Source: Pseudomonas sp. sp1636 (GTDB taxonomy: Bacteria > Pseudomonadota > Gammaproteobacteria > Pseudomonadales > Pseudomonadaceae). From it: a stretch of 64,000 nucleotides of DNA. Where the stretch lies: the NCBI RefSeq assembly GCF_030376615.1, contig NZ_JARRAB010000003.1, forward strand, positions 280,312 to 344,311, in the 5' to 3' direction. Position numbers and translations under genes: made by a program. Under the pieces are notes generated by a model, which saw nothing but the letters and a program-made list of their open reading frames with translations, searched no databases and was not told the DNA's origin. Shown here in pieces: positions 10,097 to 20,253 of the stretch (the stretch's first letter is position 1; every line of letters begins with the position of its first letter).

Positions 10097-12202
10097 GTGA
10101 ACCCGGTAATCAAGAAATTCCAGTTCGGTCAATCGACCGTTACCCTCGAGACTGGCCGTATCGCCCGTCAAGCCTCCGGCGCAGTGCTGGTCACCGTTGA
10201 CGACGATGTCAGCGTATTGGTGACCGTGGTCGGCGCCAAGACTGCCGACCCGAGCAAGGGCTTTTTCCCGCTGTCCGTGCACTACCAGGAAAAAACCTAC
10301 GCCGCCGGTAAGATCCCGGGTGGCTTCTTCAAGCGTGAAGGCCGTCCGAGCGAGAAAGAGACCCTGACCTCGCGCCTGATCGACCGGCCGATCCGTCCGC
10401 TGTTCCCGGAAGGCTTCATGAACGAAGTGCAGGTTGTCTGCACCGTGGTTTCGACCAGCAAGAAAACCGATCCGGACGTCGCCGCGATGATCGGCACCTC
10501 GGCCGCCCTGGCGATCTCCGGCATTCCGTTCGACGGCCCGATCGGGGCTGCGCGCGTGGCGTTCCACGAGAGCACCGGCTACCTGCTCAACCCAACCTAT
10601 GAGCAGCAGAAAGCATCCAGCCTGGACATGGTGGTTGCCGGTACCGAAGACGCCGTGCTGATGGTCGAATCCGAAGCCAAAGAGTTGACCGAAGACCAGA
10701 TGCTGGGCGCTGTACTGTTCGCCCACGATGAGTTCCAGGCGGTGATCAAAGCCGTCAAGGAACTGGCCGCCGAAGCCGCCAAGCCGACTTGGGATTGGCA
10801 GGCCAAGCCGGAAAACACCGCATTGCTGGCGACCATTCGCAGCGAGTTCGGTGCGGAGATTTCCAAGGCTTACACCATCAACGTCAAGCTGGATCGCTAC
10901 AAGCGCTTGGGCGAGCTGCGCGAGCAAATCGTCGCCAAACTGTCCGGCGAAGAAGGCCAGCCGACTGCCGCTGAAGTGAAGGAAGCCTTCGGTGAAGTCG
11001 AATACCGCACCGTGCGCGAGAACATCGTCAACGGTCTGCCGCGTATCGACGGGCGCGACACTCGTACCGTGCGTCCGCTGAACATCGAGGCCGGCGTACT
11101 GCCGAAGACTCACGGTTCGGCCCTGTTTACCCGCGGCGAAACCCAGGCCCTGGTGGTTGCCACCCTCGGTACCGCGCGCGACGCGCAGCTGCTCGACACC
11201 CTCGAAGGCGAGCGCAAAGACCCCTTCATGCTGCACTACAACTTCCCGCCGTTCTCGGTCGGCGAGTGTGGCCGCATGGGCGGTGCTGGCCGTCGCGAAA
11301 TCGGTCACGGCCGTCTGGCTCGCCGCAGCATCTCGGCGATGCTGCCGAGCGCCGATGAATTCCCGTACACCATTCGTGTGGTCTCGGAAATCACCGAATC
11401 CAACGGTTCCAGCTCCATGGCTTCGGTCTGCGGTGCTTCCCTGGCGCTGATGGACGCCGGTGTGCCGATGAAGGCGCCGGTGGCCGGCATCGCCATGGGC
11501 CTGGTTAAAGACGGCGAGAAGTTTGCCGTACTGACCGACATCCTCGGCGACGAAGATCACCTGGGCGACATGGACTTCAAGGTAGCCGGTACCGCCAAGG
11601 GTGTGACCGCGCTGCAGATGGACATCAAGATCAAAGGCATCACCGAAGAAATCATGGAAATCGCCCTGGGCCAAGCCCTGGAAGCGCGCCTGAATATCCT
11701 CGGCCAGATGAACCAGGTTCTCGCCCAGTCGCGTACCGAACTGTCGGCCAATGCGCCGACCATGATCGCGATGAAGATCGACACCGACAAGATCCGCGAC
11801 GTGATCGGCAAGGGTGGCGCCACCATCCGCGCCATCTGCGAAGAGACCAAGGCTTCGATCGACATCGAGGACGACGGCACCATCAAGATCTTCGGCGAAA
11901 CCAAGGAAGCGGCAGAGGCGGCGCGTCAGCGCGTGCTGGGCATCACCGCCGAGGCCGAGATCGGCAAGATCTACGTCGGTAAGGTCGAGCGCATCGTCGA
12001 CTTCGGCGCCTTCGTCAACATCCTGCCGGGCAAGGACGGTCTGGTGCACATCTCGATGCTCAGCGATCAGCGCGTCGAGAAGGTCACCGACATTCTCAAA
12101 GAAGGCCAGGAAGTGAAGGTACTGGTACTGGACGTGGACAATCGCGGCCGTATCAAGCTGTCGATCAAAGACGTGGCAGCGGCTGAAGCTTCGGGCGTTT
12201 AA
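10097..12202 (+). CDS. pnp: Polyribonucleotide nucleotidyltransferase (PNPase)
   Basis: PNPase degrades RNA 3' to 5' by phosphorolysis and joins the degradosome. I start it at GTG 10097 ([12 protein letters not shown]) after AGAAGGAAAA. The open frame upstream has no family similarity. Its 701 residues are the normal length: two RNase PH domains (the first with [12 protein letters not shown] near residue 74; the second with the catalytic region [16 protein letters not shown]), a KH domain near 568 ([12 protein letters not shown]), and a C-terminal S1 domain (about 621-690). The leader of about 110 nt after the rpsO terminator is where E. coli pnp is autoregulated through RNase III. Confidence 0.98.
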   Translation: MNPVIKKFQFGQSTVTLETGRIARQASGAVLVTVDDDVSVLVTVVGAKTADPSKGFFPLSVHYQEKTYAAGKIPGGFFKREGRPSEKETLTSRLIDRPIRPLFPEGFMNEVQVVCTVVSTSKKTDPDVAAMIGTSAALAISGIPFDGPIGAARVAFHESTGYLLNPTYEQQKASSLDMVVAGTEDAVLMVESEAKELTEDQMLGAVLFAHDEFQAVIKAVKELAAEAAKPTWDWQAKPENTALLATIRSEFGAEISKAYTINVKLDRYKRLGELREQIVAKLSGEEGQPTAAEVKEAFGEVEYRTVRENIVNGLPRIDGRDTRTVRPLNIEAGVLPKTHGSALFTRGETQALVVATLGTARDAQLLDTLEGERKDPFMLHYNFPPFSVGECGRMGGAGRREIGHGRLARRSISAMLPSADEFPYTIRVVSEITESNGSSSMASVCGASLALMDAGVPMKAPVAGIAMGLVKDGEKFAVLTDILGDEDHLGDMDFKVAGTAKGVTALQMDIKIKGITEEIMEIALGQALEARLNILGQMNQVLAQSRTELSANAPTMIAMKIDTDKIRDVIGKGGATIRAICEETKASIDIEDDGTIKIFGETKEAAEAARQRVLGITAEAEIGKIYVGKVERIVDFGAFVNILPGKDGLVHISMLSDQRVEKVTDILKEGQEVKVLVLDVDNRGRIKLSIKDVAAAEASGV

Positions 12203-12222
12203 TCGCCAGCACGCTTCAGGTT

Positions 12223-12257
12223 AAAAAAGAGGATCCCTTGCGGGATCCTTTTTTTTT
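12223..12257. terminator. Bidirectional intrinsic terminator after pnp
   Basis: Stem AGGATCCC (12230-12237), loop TTGC, stem GGGATCCT (12242-12249), with an A6 run before and a T9 run after. It ends the nusA-pnp operon. The A-run makes it usable from the other strand too. Confidence 0.9.
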
Positions 12258-12300
12258 AAAAGGCGTAACGGACTGTTTGCGGTTGATTGTGTTTATTAAA

Positions 12301-12315
12301 TAGAATTCGTTCTCA
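12301..12315. promoter_or_regulatory. Candidate Fur box upstream of the PiuB-like gene
   Basis: TAGAATTCGTTCTCA matches the 7-1-7 core TGAGAATCATTCTCA at 10 of 15 positions, with a good 3' half (TTCTCA). It lies in AT-rich DNA 52 bp before the PiuB-like start. The position and the known Fur control of piuB-type genes support it; the match itself is only fair. Confidence 0.4.
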
Positions 12316-12367
12316 AAATTATCGGGCGCATTGGGCGTTCGAGTCATGGTCGCGCCGAGCCCCGTCG

Positions 12368-14893
12368 ATGGTTAAGAAAGCCCTGTTTCAATTGCACTGG
12401 TTATTCGGCATCAGTGCCGGCCTGGTATTGGCGCTGATGGGCGTAACCGGCGCCTTGTATGCCTTCGAGGGCGAGATCATGGCGGCGCTCAACCCACAGG
12501 TCTTGCGGGTCGAGGTGCGTGAGTCCGGTGTGCTGGGGCCGGCCGAGCTGGTCAGCAAGATCCAGGCGGCAGAGGGCAAGACGGTTTCCGGACTGTGGGT
12601 GGATACCCGTGGCGACACTGCCGCGCGGGTGTTCTTCGCCCCGGCGGCGGGCCAGCGACGCGGCCCCATGCGCTACTTCGACCCCTACAGCGGCGAGCTG
12701 TTGGCCCGGCCCAGCGGGCAGGGTTTCTTCGAGCTGATGCTGCGCCTGCATCGCTTTCTCGCCCTGGGCGACTACGGCAAGCAAGTCACTGCCGTCTGCA
12801 CCCTGGCGCTGATCTTCTTCTGCCTCTCCGGCTTGTATCTACGTTGGCCGCGCCGGGCCTTGAGCTGGCGCGTCTGGCTGAGCCTGGACTGGGCCAAGCG
12901 CGGCCGTGCCTTCAACTGGGATCTGCATGCGGTGGTCGGTACCTGGTGCCTGCTGTTCTACCTGAGCGCCGCGCTGACCGGTTTGTATTGGTCCTACGAC
13001 TGGTATCGCGCAGGGCTGACCGGCCTGCTCAGCAGTGAACCGGCCAACCAGTCGCACGGGCGGCATGGGCCGCCGCTCGCCGCCGAGGCGCCAGCCGAGG
13101 TCAATTACCCGGCGTTATGGCGCGGCCTGCAAGGCGCCGCCGGGCCGCAACTGAGTGCCTATAGCCTGCGTCTGCCGCTGGCTGCCGGCCAGCCGGCGAC
13201 GGTGCTCTACCTGCTGCACGACGCCCCGCACGAGCGCGCGTTCAACCAGTTGAGCCTCGATCCGCAGAGCGGCGTGCCGGGCCGCCACCGGCGTTACCGC
13301 GAGCAGGCGTTCGGCGACCAGTTGCTGAGCAGCATTTACGCGTTGCATGTCGGCAGCTACTTCGGCCTGCCCGGACGCATCCTGATGTTGCTGGCCAGCG
13401 CCGCCATGCCGTTGTTCGCCGTCACCGGCTGGCTGTTGTATCTCGATCGTCGGCGCAGGAAGCGTGCGGTACTGGCCGCGCGCGGCGACTTGCCGTCGGC
13501 GGCGCCGAGTGAAACCAGCTGGTTGATCGGCTTCGCCAGCCAGAGTGGCTTCGCCGAGCAGCTGGCCTGGATAACCGCCGGGCAACTGCAAGCCGTTGGC
13601 TGCTCGGTCAATGTGCAGCCGCTGGCCAGGCTGGATGAGCAGGCGCTGGCTCAGGCGCGGCGTGCCTTGTTCGTGGTCAGCACCTTCGGCGACGGTGAGG
13701 CGCCGGACAGCGCCCGTGGCTTCGAGCGCAAACTGTTCGCTCAGGTCTTGAGTCTGCCGCACTTGCGCTACGCCATGCTCGCCCTCGGCGATCGCCAGTA
13801 CGCACAGTTCTGCGGCTTTGCCGAGCGCATGCATGGCTGGTTGGCGCGCCAGGGGGCGCACAGTCTGTTCGCTCCGGTGCAGGTGGACGCTGGCGACGCG
13901 GCTGCGCTGGCCGACTGGCAGCGTCAGCTCGGCGAGTTGACCGGTGCGCAGCCATTCGGCCATACCGCACGGCCCTACGGCCTGTTCACGCTGACCCGGC
14001 GCGAGCTGCTCAACCCCGGCAGTCAGGGTGCGCCGACCTATCTGCTGGGGCTGCACGCCGAGCGGCCGCTCGACTGGTGCGCCGGCGATATCCTCGAGCT
14101 GTTGCCACGCCAGGGCGAGGCCCAGGTGCAGGCCTGGTTGCAGGCCCACGGGCTGGACGGCAGTCAGGCCGTCAGCCTCGACGGGGTGCGTCAGCCGTTA
14201 CAGCAGGCGCTCGGCGGCAAGCAGCTGCCGGACAATTTCCCGCACCTGGTCGGCCTGCATGCCCAGGCGTTGTGCGAGGCGTTGCTGCCGTTGGCGCCGC
14301 GTGAATACTCGATTGCTTCCTTGCCCAGCGACGGGGTCTTGGAGCTGATCGTGCGCCAGCAGCGGCATGCCGATGGCTCGCTCGGAGTGGGCTCCGGTTG
14401 GTTGAGCGAATACGCGCCGCTGCATGGCCAGCTGTTGGCGCGGCTGCGGCCTAACCGCGCTTTCCATGCGCCGCTCGATGCGCGGCCAGTGATCCTGATC
14501 GGTAACGGCACCGGTTTGGCCGGCCTGCGCAGCCTGCTCAAGGCGCGCATCGTCGCCGGCCAGCGGCGCAACTGGCTGCTGTTCGGCGAGCGCAATGCGG
14601 CCCATGACTTCTATTGCCGCGACGAGTTGCAGGGCTGGCTGGCCAGCGGCGAGTTGGCCCGCCTCGATCTGGCCTTCTCCCGCGATCAGGCGGGCAAAGT
14701 CTACGTGCAGGATTGCCTGCGCCAATCCGCCGACCTGCTGCGCGACTGGCTGGCCGACGGCGCTACTGTTTATGTGTGTGGCAGCCTGGAGGGCATGGCG
14801 GCCGGGGTCGATAGTGCGCTGCATGAATTGCTCGGCGAGGAGGGCGTCACTGCGCTTATCGATGCGGGGCGTTATCGTCGGGATGTCTATTGA
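12368..14893 (+). CDS. PiuB-like PepSY membrane protein fused to a flavodoxin/FAD/NADPH reductase
   Basis: An 841-residue inner-membrane oxidoreductase. The N-terminal half is a PepSY_TM protein with about four membrane segments (near residues 10-30, 140-160, 190-212 and 333-355). The second half resembles the flavoprotein of sulfite reductase and cytochrome P450 reductase: an FMN-binding flavodoxin domain from about 380 ([21 protein letters not shown]), an FAD motif PREYSIAS, an NADPH motif [11 protein letters not shown], and a terminal [15 protein letters not shown]. In pseudomonads this architecture is PiuB-type, Fur-regulated, and thought to reduce iron or siderophores; that role is inferred here. 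I chose ATG 12368 because the frame upstream is not hydrophobic. pxpA starts 48 bp downstream. Confidence 0.85.
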   Translation: MVKKALFQLHWLFGISAGLVLALMGVTGALYAFEGEIMAALNPQVLRVEVRESGVLGPAELVSKIQAAEGKTVSGLWVDTRGDTAARVFFAPAAGQRRGPMRYFDPYSGELLARPSGQGFFELMLRLHRFLALGDYGKQVTAVCTLALIFFCLSGLYLRWPRRALSWRVWLSLDWAKRGRAFNWDLHAVVGTWCLLFYLSAALTGLYWSYDWYRAGLTGLLSSEPANQSHGRHGPPLAAEAPAEVNYPALWRGLQGAAGPQLSAYSLRLPLAAGQPATVLYLLHDAPHERAFNQLSLDPQSGVPGRHRRYREQAFGDQLLSSIYALHVGSYFGLPGRILMLLASAAMPLFAVTGWLLYLDRRRRKRAVLAARGDLPSAAPSETSWLIGFASQSGFAEQLAWITAGQLQAVGCSVNVQPLARLDEQALAQARRALFVVSTFGDGEAPDSARGFERKLFAQVLSLPHLRYAMLALGDRQYAQFCGFAERMHGWLARQGAHSLFAPVQVDAGDAAALADWQRQLGELTGAQPFGHTARPYGLFTLTRRELLNPGSQGAPTYLLGLHAERPLDWCAGDILELLPRQGEAQVQAWLQAHGLDGSQAVSLDGVRQPLQQALGGKQLPDNFPHLVGLHAQALCEALLPLAPREYSIASLPSDGVLELIVRQQRHADGSLGVGSGWLSEYAPLHGQLLARLRPNRAFHAPLDARPVILIGNGTGLAGLRSLLKARIVAGQRRNWLLFGERNAAHDFYCRDELQGWLASGELARLDLAFSRDQAGKVYVQDCLRQSADLLRDWLADGATVYVCGSLEGMAAGVDSALHELLGEEGVTALIDAGRYRRDVY

Positions 14894-14941
14894 GCGTCGG
14901 CGGGCTTCCCGTCGCGCTGATGCGGCTCTAAGCTTGTGCCC

Positions 14942-15688
14942 ATGAACAGACGAATCCTGCTGAATTGCGACATGGGCGAGAGCTTCGGCGCCTGGAACAT
15001 GGGCGACGATGCTCTGGCCATGCCGCTGGTCGATCAGGCCAACCTGGCCTGCGGCTTTCACGCCGCCGATCCGCTGACCATGCAGCGCACCGTCGCCTTG
15101 GCGGTGCAGCATGGGGTGAGCATCGGCGCGCACCCGGCCTACCCCGACCTGGTCGGCTTCGGCCGTCGGCATCTGGCCTGCACGCCGGAGGAGGTCACCG
15201 CCCAGGTGCTCTATCAGATCGGCGCGCTGGATGCCTTCTGCCGCGCCGCCGGCACCCAGTTGGCCTACGTCAAACCCCATGGCGCGCTGTATAACGACCT
15301 GGTGCGCGACGATGCCCTGCTCGCCGCGGTGCTGGATGCCTGCGCCAGCTACCGCAAGGGCATGCCACTGATGGTGCTGGCGCTGCTGGACAACCGCCGC
15401 GAGCTGGAATTTGCCGACGCCGCCGACGTGCCGCTGATCTTCGAGGCCTTCGCCGACCGCGCCTACCTGGCCGACGGTCAGTTGGCGCCGCGGCGGCTGG
15501 CCAATGCGCTGCACCGCGATCCGCAGCGGATTCTCGATCAGGCCTTGGCCATCGCCCAGGGCGAAGCCTTTGCCGATATCGACGGCAAGCCGCTGCAACT
15601 CTGTGCCGACAGCCTCTGCGTGCATGGCGACAACGCCGAGTCGCTGGCCGTGCTGCGGCGCTTGCGGGCGCTGCTGGACGCCACCTGA
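14942..15688 (+). CDS. pxpA: 5-oxoprolinase subunit PxpA (LamB/YcsF family)
   Basis: PxpA, with PxpB and PxpC, hydrolyses 5-oxoproline (pyroglutamate) to glutamate using ATP. The 248-residue protein shows the family signature: LLNCDMGESFGAW at the N-terminus, the LACGFHAADP motif, SIGAHPAYPDLVGFGRR, YVKPHGALYN, and a C-terminal LCVHGDN. The ATG at 14942 is used; a GTG two codons upstream is an alternative. It overlaps pxpB by one base (TGATG), so the three pxp genes form one translationally coupled unit. Confidence 0.94.
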   Translation: MNRRILLNCDMGESFGAWNMGDDALAMPLVDQANLACGFHAADPLTMQRTVALAVQHGVSIGAHPAYPDLVGFGRRHLACTPEEVTAQVLYQIGALDAFCRAAGTQLAYVKPHGALYNDLVRDDALLAAVLDACASYRKGMPLMVLALLDNRRELEFADAADVPLIFEAFADRAYLADGQLAPRRLANALHRDPQRILDQALAIAQGEAFADIDGKPLQLCADSLCVHGDNAESLAVLRRLRALLDAT

Positions 15689-16362
15689 TGCGCCTCGAAC
15701 CGGCCGGCGCCGAAGCGCTGTTGCTGGTGCTGGCCGAGCAGCCAGACGCGCAGTTGCCGTTGCGCATCGCGCTGCTGGCCGAGCGCATCCGCGCCGAACT
15801 GGGGCCGCTGCTGCGTGATCTGGTGCCGAGCTGGACCAGCCTGCTGCTGCACTACGACCTGAGCCGCACCGATCACCTGCAACTGGCCGCGCGCCTGAGC
15901 CCATTACTGCCGCGCTGGCTCGCCGAGCCCTTGCCGGTAGACGCCGGACGCCTGCACGAGATCCCGATCTGGTATGCCGGCGCCGATCTGGCCGAAGTGG
16001 CGCGGCAGTGCCGGCTGAGCGTCGAGCAGGTGATCGAGCTGCACAGCGCCAGCGAGTACCGCGTCGGCGCCATCGGTTTCGCCCCGGGCTTCGCCTACCT
16101 GGGCGAGTTGCACCAACGCCTGGCCTTGCCGCGGCGCGCCACCCCGCGTACCCGGGTGCCGGCCGGCAGCCTGGCCATCGCCGAACGGCAGACCGCGATC
16201 TACCCGCAGGCTTCGCCCGGCGGCTGGCACCTGCTCGGCCTGTGCCCCTGGCGCTTGTTCGATGCCCGGCGCGAGCCGCCCTGTCCGCTGGCACTGGGTG
16301 ACCGGGTGCGTTTCGTGGCGGTCGACGAACCGCGCTTTCGTGCCGAGGGCGGGCCGTTATGA
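15688..16362 (+). CDS. pxpB: 5-oxoprolinase subunit PxpB (KipI family)
   Basis: PxpB is the KipI-like (allophanate hydrolase subunit 1-like) partner of the PxpABC 5-oxoprolinase. The 224 residues contain the family segments HEIPIWYAGADLAEVA, YRVGAIGFAPGFAYLG, and PRTRVPAGSLAIAERQTAIYP, with GGWHLLG near the C-terminus. Its ATG overlaps the pxpA stop and its stop overlaps the pxpC ATG (ATGA). Such overlaps suggest equal production of the subunits. Confidence 0.93.
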   Translation: MRLEPAGAEALLLVLAEQPDAQLPLRIALLAERIRAELGPLLRDLVPSWTSLLLHYDLSRTDHLQLAARLSPLLPRWLAEPLPVDAGRLHEIPIWYAGADLAEVARQCRLSVEQVIELHSASEYRVGAIGFAPGFAYLGELHQRLALPRRATPRTRVPAGSLAIAERQTAIYPQASPGGWHLLGLCPWRLFDARREPPCPLALGDRVRFVAVDEPRFRAEGGPL

Positions 16363-17279
16363 GCGGCTTGCGGGTACTCAAGCCGGGGCCGCTGAGCCTG
16401 CTGCAGGATGGCGGTCGGCACGGCTGGCAGCACCTCGGCGTGTCGCCGGCCGGGCCGCTGGATCTGCACGCGGCGGCCTGGGCCAATCGCCTGCTGGGCA
16501 ATCCCTGGGGCACGCCGTTGCTGGAGATCGCCCTGGGTTATCTCGAGCTGGAGAGCGAACTGGATACCTGGCTGGCGCTGACCGGTGCGCAGGTCGCGGC
16601 GACGCTCGACGGCGCGCCGCTGCCACCCTGGTCGTGCTTCCCGGTCAGGGCCGGGCAGCGTCTCCAGCTGGGCTACGCCCGCAGTGGTCAGCGTGTCTAT
16701 CTGGCGGTGGCCGGCGGCTTTGCTGCGCCGCCGCTGCTGGGCAGCGTCAGCACCCAATTGCGCGAAGGCCTGGGCGGATTCGATGGATTGGGTCGGCCGT
16801 TGCGCGCCGGCGATCTGCTGCCCTGCCTGGCGGCCAGCTTGGCGCGCGGGGCCAGCGTGCCCTGGGCGTACCAACCGGACTACCGGGCCGCCGCCCAATT
16901 GCGGGTGATCATTGGCGGCGCTGCGCCGAACTTCGAACCGGCTCAACTGCAGGCATTCTTCACCCAGCGCTGGCAGCTCAGCCCGCAGTCCGACCGCATG
17001 GGCGCGCGCCTGCTCGGCGCGGCGCTATGCGCGCCGACGCGGCAGTGGTCGCAAGGCGTCGGCCGCGGCGCGATCCAGCTGCCGCCCGACGGCCAGCCGA
17101 TCATCCTCCAGGCCGATCACCAGACCATGGGCGGCTACCCCGTCCTCGGCTGGCTGCACCCGCTGGATCAGGCCCGCCTGGCCCAGTGCCCGCCGCACCA
17201 CGAGCTGCGCTTCAGCCCGGTCGAGATTGGCGAGGCCCAGGCCGAACTGCGCGAGTTTTATCGGTTTTTCGGTCGTTAA
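16359..17279 (+). CDS. pxpC: 5-oxoprolinase subunit PxpC (KipA family)
   Basis: PxpC is the biotin-carboxylase-carrier-unrelated KipA/allophanate hydrolase subunit 2-like partner. The 306 residues begin with LRVLKPGPLSLLQDGGRHGWQ and show VSPAGPLDLHAA, AVAGGF, SDRMGARLLG, the GAIQLPPDGQPI segment and MGGYPVLG. It starts by ATGA overlap with pxpB. Its stop overlaps tail-to-tail with the stop of the dppF-type gene on the opposite strand, so there is no room for a separate terminator. Confidence 0.93.
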   Translation: MSGLRVLKPGPLSLLQDGGRHGWQHLGVSPAGPLDLHAAAWANRLLGNPWGTPLLEIALGYLELESELDTWLALTGAQVAATLDGAPLPPWSCFPVRAGQRLQLGYARSGQRVYLAVAGGFAAPPLLGSVSTQLREGLGGFDGLGRPLRAGDLLPCLAASLARGASVPWAYQPDYRAAAQLRVIIGGAAPNFEPAQLQAFFTQRWQLSPQSDRMGARLLGAALCAPTRQWSQGVGRGAIQLPPDGQPIILQADHQTMGGYPVLGWLHPLDQARLAQCPPHHELRFSPVEIGEAQAELREFYRFFGR

Positions 17280-18265
17280 CCATTGATCGTCTCCGCGTGA
17301 TGGCAAGCCACCTGCCGTGCATCGAGCAGGCGCAGCTGCGGTTGCTCCACGCTGCAGCGCTCGCTGGCATAGGGGCAGCGCTGGTGAAAGGCGCAGCCGC
17401 TGGGGGGCGCCAGCGGGTTGGGCAGTTCGCCGACGATCTTGATCTTCGGCTTGCTCGGATCCGGGTGAATGCTTGGCGTGGCGGAGAGCAGGGCCTGGGT
17501 GTAGGGGTGCAGCGGGCGGCTGTAGATCAGGCTCTTGGCGCCTATCTCGACCGGGCGGCCGAGGTACATCACCAGCACGTCGTCGGCGACATGGCGCACC
17601 ACCGAGAGGTTGTGCGAGATGAATACATAGGCGGTGTTGAATTCTTCCTGCAGATCCATGAACAGGTTGAGCACCTGGGCCTGGATCGACACGTCCAGCG
17701 CCGAGGTCGGCTCGTCCGCCACCAACACCTTGGGGTTGAGCATCATCGCCCGAGCCAGGGCCACGCGCTGGCGCTGGCCGCCGGAAAACATGTGCGGGTA
17801 GCGCTGGTAATGCTCGGGGCGCAGGCCGACCTGCTGCATCATCGCCTGCACCTTTTCCCGACGCTCGGCGCGCGACAGTTGGGTGTTGATCAGCAATGGT
17901 TCGGCCAGCTGGTCGCCGATCTTCTGCCGCGGATTGAGCGAGGCGTAGGGGTTCTGAAACACCATCTGCACGTCGCGGCGCAGTTGCTTGCGTTGCGCCT
18001 TGTTGGCGCCGCTGACTTCCTGGCCGGCGATCTGCAGCGAGCCGGAGCTGGGCTCCTCGATCAGGGTCAGGGCGCGCGCCAGGGTGGACTTGCCGCAGCC
18101 GGACTCGCCGACCACGGCCAGAGTCTTGCCGGCCTGCAGTTCGAAGGACACGCCGTTGAGTGCCTGCACCCTGGCGTGGCCCTCGAACAGGCCACGGGAT
18201 ACGGTGTAGTGACGGGTCAGCTCGCGAGCGCTGAGCACGCTGGTGTGGCTCGGTACGGCAGGCAT
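17276..18265 (-). CDS. dppF: Dipeptide ABC transporter ATP-binding protein (DppF type)
   Basis: One of the two cytoplasmic ATPases of a Dpp/Opp-family peptide importer. The 329-residue protein starts at the ATG ending at 18265, which overlaps the dppD stop (ATGA); an upstream in-frame extension has no family similarity. Walker A GESGCGKS is at about residues 53-60, the signature is SGGQRQRVALARA, and Walker B is VLVADEPTSALD. The C-terminal oligopeptide domain contains the Cys cluster typical of this family (CAFHQRCPYASERC), which can hold an iron-sulfur site. It is the last gene of the minus-strand transporter unit. Confidence 0.93.
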   Translation of the reverse strand: MPAVPSHTSVLSARELTRHYTVSRGLFEGHARVQALNGVSFELQAGKTLAVVGESGCGKSTLARALTLIEEPSSGSLQIAGQEVSGANKAQRKQLRRDVQMVFQNPYASLNPRQKIGDQLAEPLLINTQLSRAERREKVQAMMQQVGLRPEHYQRYPHMFSGGQRQRVALARAMMLNPKVLVADEPTSALDVSIQAQVLNLFMDLQEEFNTAYVFISHNLSVVRHVADDVLVMYLGRPVEIGAKSLIYSRPLHPYTQALLSATPSIHPDPSKPKIKIVGELPNPLAPPSGCAFHQRCPYASERCSVEQPQLRLLDARQVACHHAETING

Positions 18266-19233
18266 CACGCGATCTCCTGATTGAGCGGATAGAAGCAACG
18301 CACCGCGCCGCGTGGATGATCGTCCAGGCCTGGCCGCTGCGCATGGCAGTTGTCCCGGGCATAGGGGCAGCGCGGGGCGAGCAGGCAACCCTGGGGGCGG
18401 TCGAAGCGCCCGGGCACGATGCCGGGCAGGGTGTTCAGACGTCGGGCGCCCAGGCTGTGTTCGGGAATCGCCGCGAGCAGGGCTTCGCTATAGGGGTGCG
18501 CCGGGGCGTCGAACAGCCCCGGCACGCTGCCGACTTCCACGGCCTGGCCGGCATACATGACGCAGACGCGCTGGGCGGTCTCGGCAACCACGGCGAGGTC
18601 GTGGGTGATCAGCACCAGGCCCATGTTCTGCTCGCGTTGCAGGTCGAGCAGCAACGCCATGATCTGCGCCTGGATGGTCACGTCGAGGGCGGTGGTCGGT
18701 TCGTCGGCGATCAGCAGCTTGGGCTCGGCGGCCATCGCCATGGCGATGGCCACGCGCTGGCTCATGCCGCCGGAGAGCTGATGCGGGTAAGCCTCGAGGC
18801 GGCTGGCGGCGGCAGGGATTTCGACTTTCTCCAGCAGTTCGAGGGCGCGCTGGCGCGCCGCCTTGCCCTTGAGGCCCAGATGCTGGCGGAGTACCTCCTC
18901 GATCTGGAAACCCACGGTGTAGCTGGGATTGAGGGCGGTCATCGGATCCTGGAAGATCATCGCCAGATCCTTGCCGACGATGCGCCGGCGCTGACGGCCC
19001 TTGAGCTTGAGCATGTCGGTGCCGTCGAATTGCAGGCTGTCGGCGTGGACGATGCCGGGGGCGTCGATCAGGCCCATCAGCGCCATCATGGTCACCGATT
19101 TACCCGAGCCGGATTCGCCGACGATGGCCAGCACCTCACCCTTGTCGACGCTGAGGTCGAGGCCATCGACCACCGGCACGGCGTTGGCATCGCCGAAGCG
19201 CACGCTGAGGTTCTTGATGTTGAGCAGGCTCAT
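18265..19233 (-). CDS. dppD: Dipeptide ABC transporter ATP-binding protein (DppD type)
   Basis: The second ATPase of the peptide importer, 322 residues. Walker A GESGSGKS is at about 39-46, the signature is [14 protein letters not shown], and Walker B is [12 protein letters not shown]. The C-terminal oligopeptide/dipeptide domain carries the Cys motif [14 protein letters not shown]. It is separated from dppC by 99 bp that hold a near-perfect palindrome (19251-19310), and overlaps dppF by one base pair group. Confidence 0.93.
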   Translation of the reverse strand: MSLLNIKNLSVRFGDANAVPVVDGLDLSVDKGEVLAIVGESGSGKSVTMMALMGLIDAPGIVHADSLQFDGTDMLKLKGRQRRRIVGKDLAMIFQDPMTALNPSYTVGFQIEEVLRQHLGLKGKAARQRALELLEKVEIPAAASRLEAYPHQLSGGMSQRVAIAMAMAAEPKLLIADEPTTALDVTIQAQIMALLLDLQREQNMGLVLITHDLAVVAETAQRVCVMYAGQAVEVGSVPGLFDAPAHPYSEALLAAIPEHSLGARRLNTLPGIVPGRFDRPQGCLLAPRCPYARDNCHAQRPGLDDHPRGAVRCFYPLNQEIA

Positions 19234-19250
19234 GGTCGGCCCTCCGTACC

Positions 19251-19310
19251 GTAGTCCGGATGCAATCCGGGGGTGGCCGTCAGATTTTTCCCGGATTGCA
19301 TCCAGGCTAC
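19251..19310. repeat. Intergenic inverted repeat between dppC and dppD
   Basis: The arms at 19251-19271 and 19290-19310 are reverse complements over 21 bp with two mismatches (core GGATGCAATCCGGG), around an 18-nt spacer. The GTAGCCCGGATGCAATCCGGG type is one I recognise as a dispersed palindromic repeat of pseudomonads and relatives. It would form a strong hairpin in the dpp transcript. Confidence 0.8.
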
Positions 19311-19332
19311 TTCGATAGTCATTCGGGCATCC

Positions 19333-20241
19333 TCACACGGCATTCTTGAGTTTCGGGTCGAGCGCATCGCGCAGGCCGTCGCCCATCAGGTTGATCGCCA
19401 GCACGCTGAGCAGGATGGTCAGGCCGGGCAGGCTGACCACCCACCAGGCGCGCTCGATGTAGTCGCGCGCCGAGGCCAGCATGGTGCCCCACTCCGGGGT
19501 CGGCGGTTGTACGCCGAGGCCGAGGAAGCCCAGCGCCGCGGCATCGAGAATCGCCGAGGAGAAGCTCAGGGTGGCCTGCACGATCAACGGTGCCATGCAG
19601 TTGGGCAGCACGCTGACGAACATCAGGCGCGGCAGGCTGGCGCCGGCCAGGCGCGCGGCAGTGACGTAGTCGCGGTTCAGTTCGCCCAGCACCGCGGCGC
19701 GGGTCAGGCGCACGTAGGACGGGAGCGAGACGATGGCGATGGCGAAGATGGTGTTGATCAGCCCCGGGCCGAGGATGGCGACGATGGCCACCGCCAGCAG
19801 CAGCGAGGGCAGGGCCAGCATGATGTCCATCAGGCGCATGATCGTGGGGCCGAGCAGGCGCGGGAAAAAGCCGGCAATCAGGCCCATGAGGATGCCGGGA
19901 AGCAGCGACAGCAGCACCGAGGCCAGGCCGATCAGCAACGACAGCCGCGCACCATGGATCAAGCGCGAGAGCAGGTCGCGGCCCAGTTCGTCGGTGCCCA
20001 GCAGGAACTGCAACTGGCCGCCTTCCAGCCAGGCCGGCGGGGTCAGCATGAAGTCGCGGAATTGTTCGCTGGGATCGAACGGCGCCAGCCAGGGCGCGAA
20101 CAGCGCGCAGAGCACCAGCAGAACCATGAACAGCAAGCCGGCGAGCGCGCCCTTGTTATGGGCGAAGGCCTGCCAGAATTCCTTCAGTGGCGAGGGGTAG
20201 AGCAGCGATGTATCCAGATTACTTACTGTTTCAGCTGTCAT
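19333..20241 (-). CDS. dppC: Dipeptide ABC transporter permease (DppC type)
   Basis: One of the paired inner-membrane permeases, 302 residues. An N-terminal membrane segment (about residues 28-50) is followed by five more in the BPD_transp_1 domain. The motif GTDELGRDLLSRLIHGAR, typical of DppC/OppC N-terminal periplasmic regions, is visible, as is the EAA-type loop (DYVTAARLAGAS). It lies between a MITE-like palindrome on the dppB side and an inverted repeat on the dppD side. Confidence 0.93.
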   Translation of the reverse strand: MTAETVSNLDTSLLYPSPLKEFWQAFAHNKGALAGLLFMVLLVLCALFAPWLAPFDPSEQFRDFMLTPPAWLEGGQLQFLLGTDELGRDLLSRLIHGARLSLLIGLASVLLSLLPGILMGLIAGFFPRLLGPTIMRLMDIMLALPSLLLAVAIVAILGPGLINTIFAIAIVSLPSYVRLTRAAVLGELNRDYVTAARLAGASLPRLMFVSVLPNCMAPLIVQATLSFSSAILDAAALGFLGLGVQPPTPEWGTMLASARDYIERAWWVVSLPGLTILLSVLAINLMGDGLRDALDPKLKNAV

Positions 20242-20253
20242 AGCGGGCTCCGT

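Noticed and set aside
9995..12049. 684-codon minus-strand open frame across pnp
   Set aside because: Antisense shadow of pnp, with the same composition artefact.
14198..16513. 771-codon minus-strand open frame across the PiuB-like gene and pxpAB
   Set aside because: Arg/Ala/Pro-rich antisense frame crossing four plus-strand genes of known families.
16262..18280. 672-codon plus-strand open frame across pxpC and the dppF-type gene
   Set aside because: It overlaps two well-supported genes in the wrong frame or strand; no domain.
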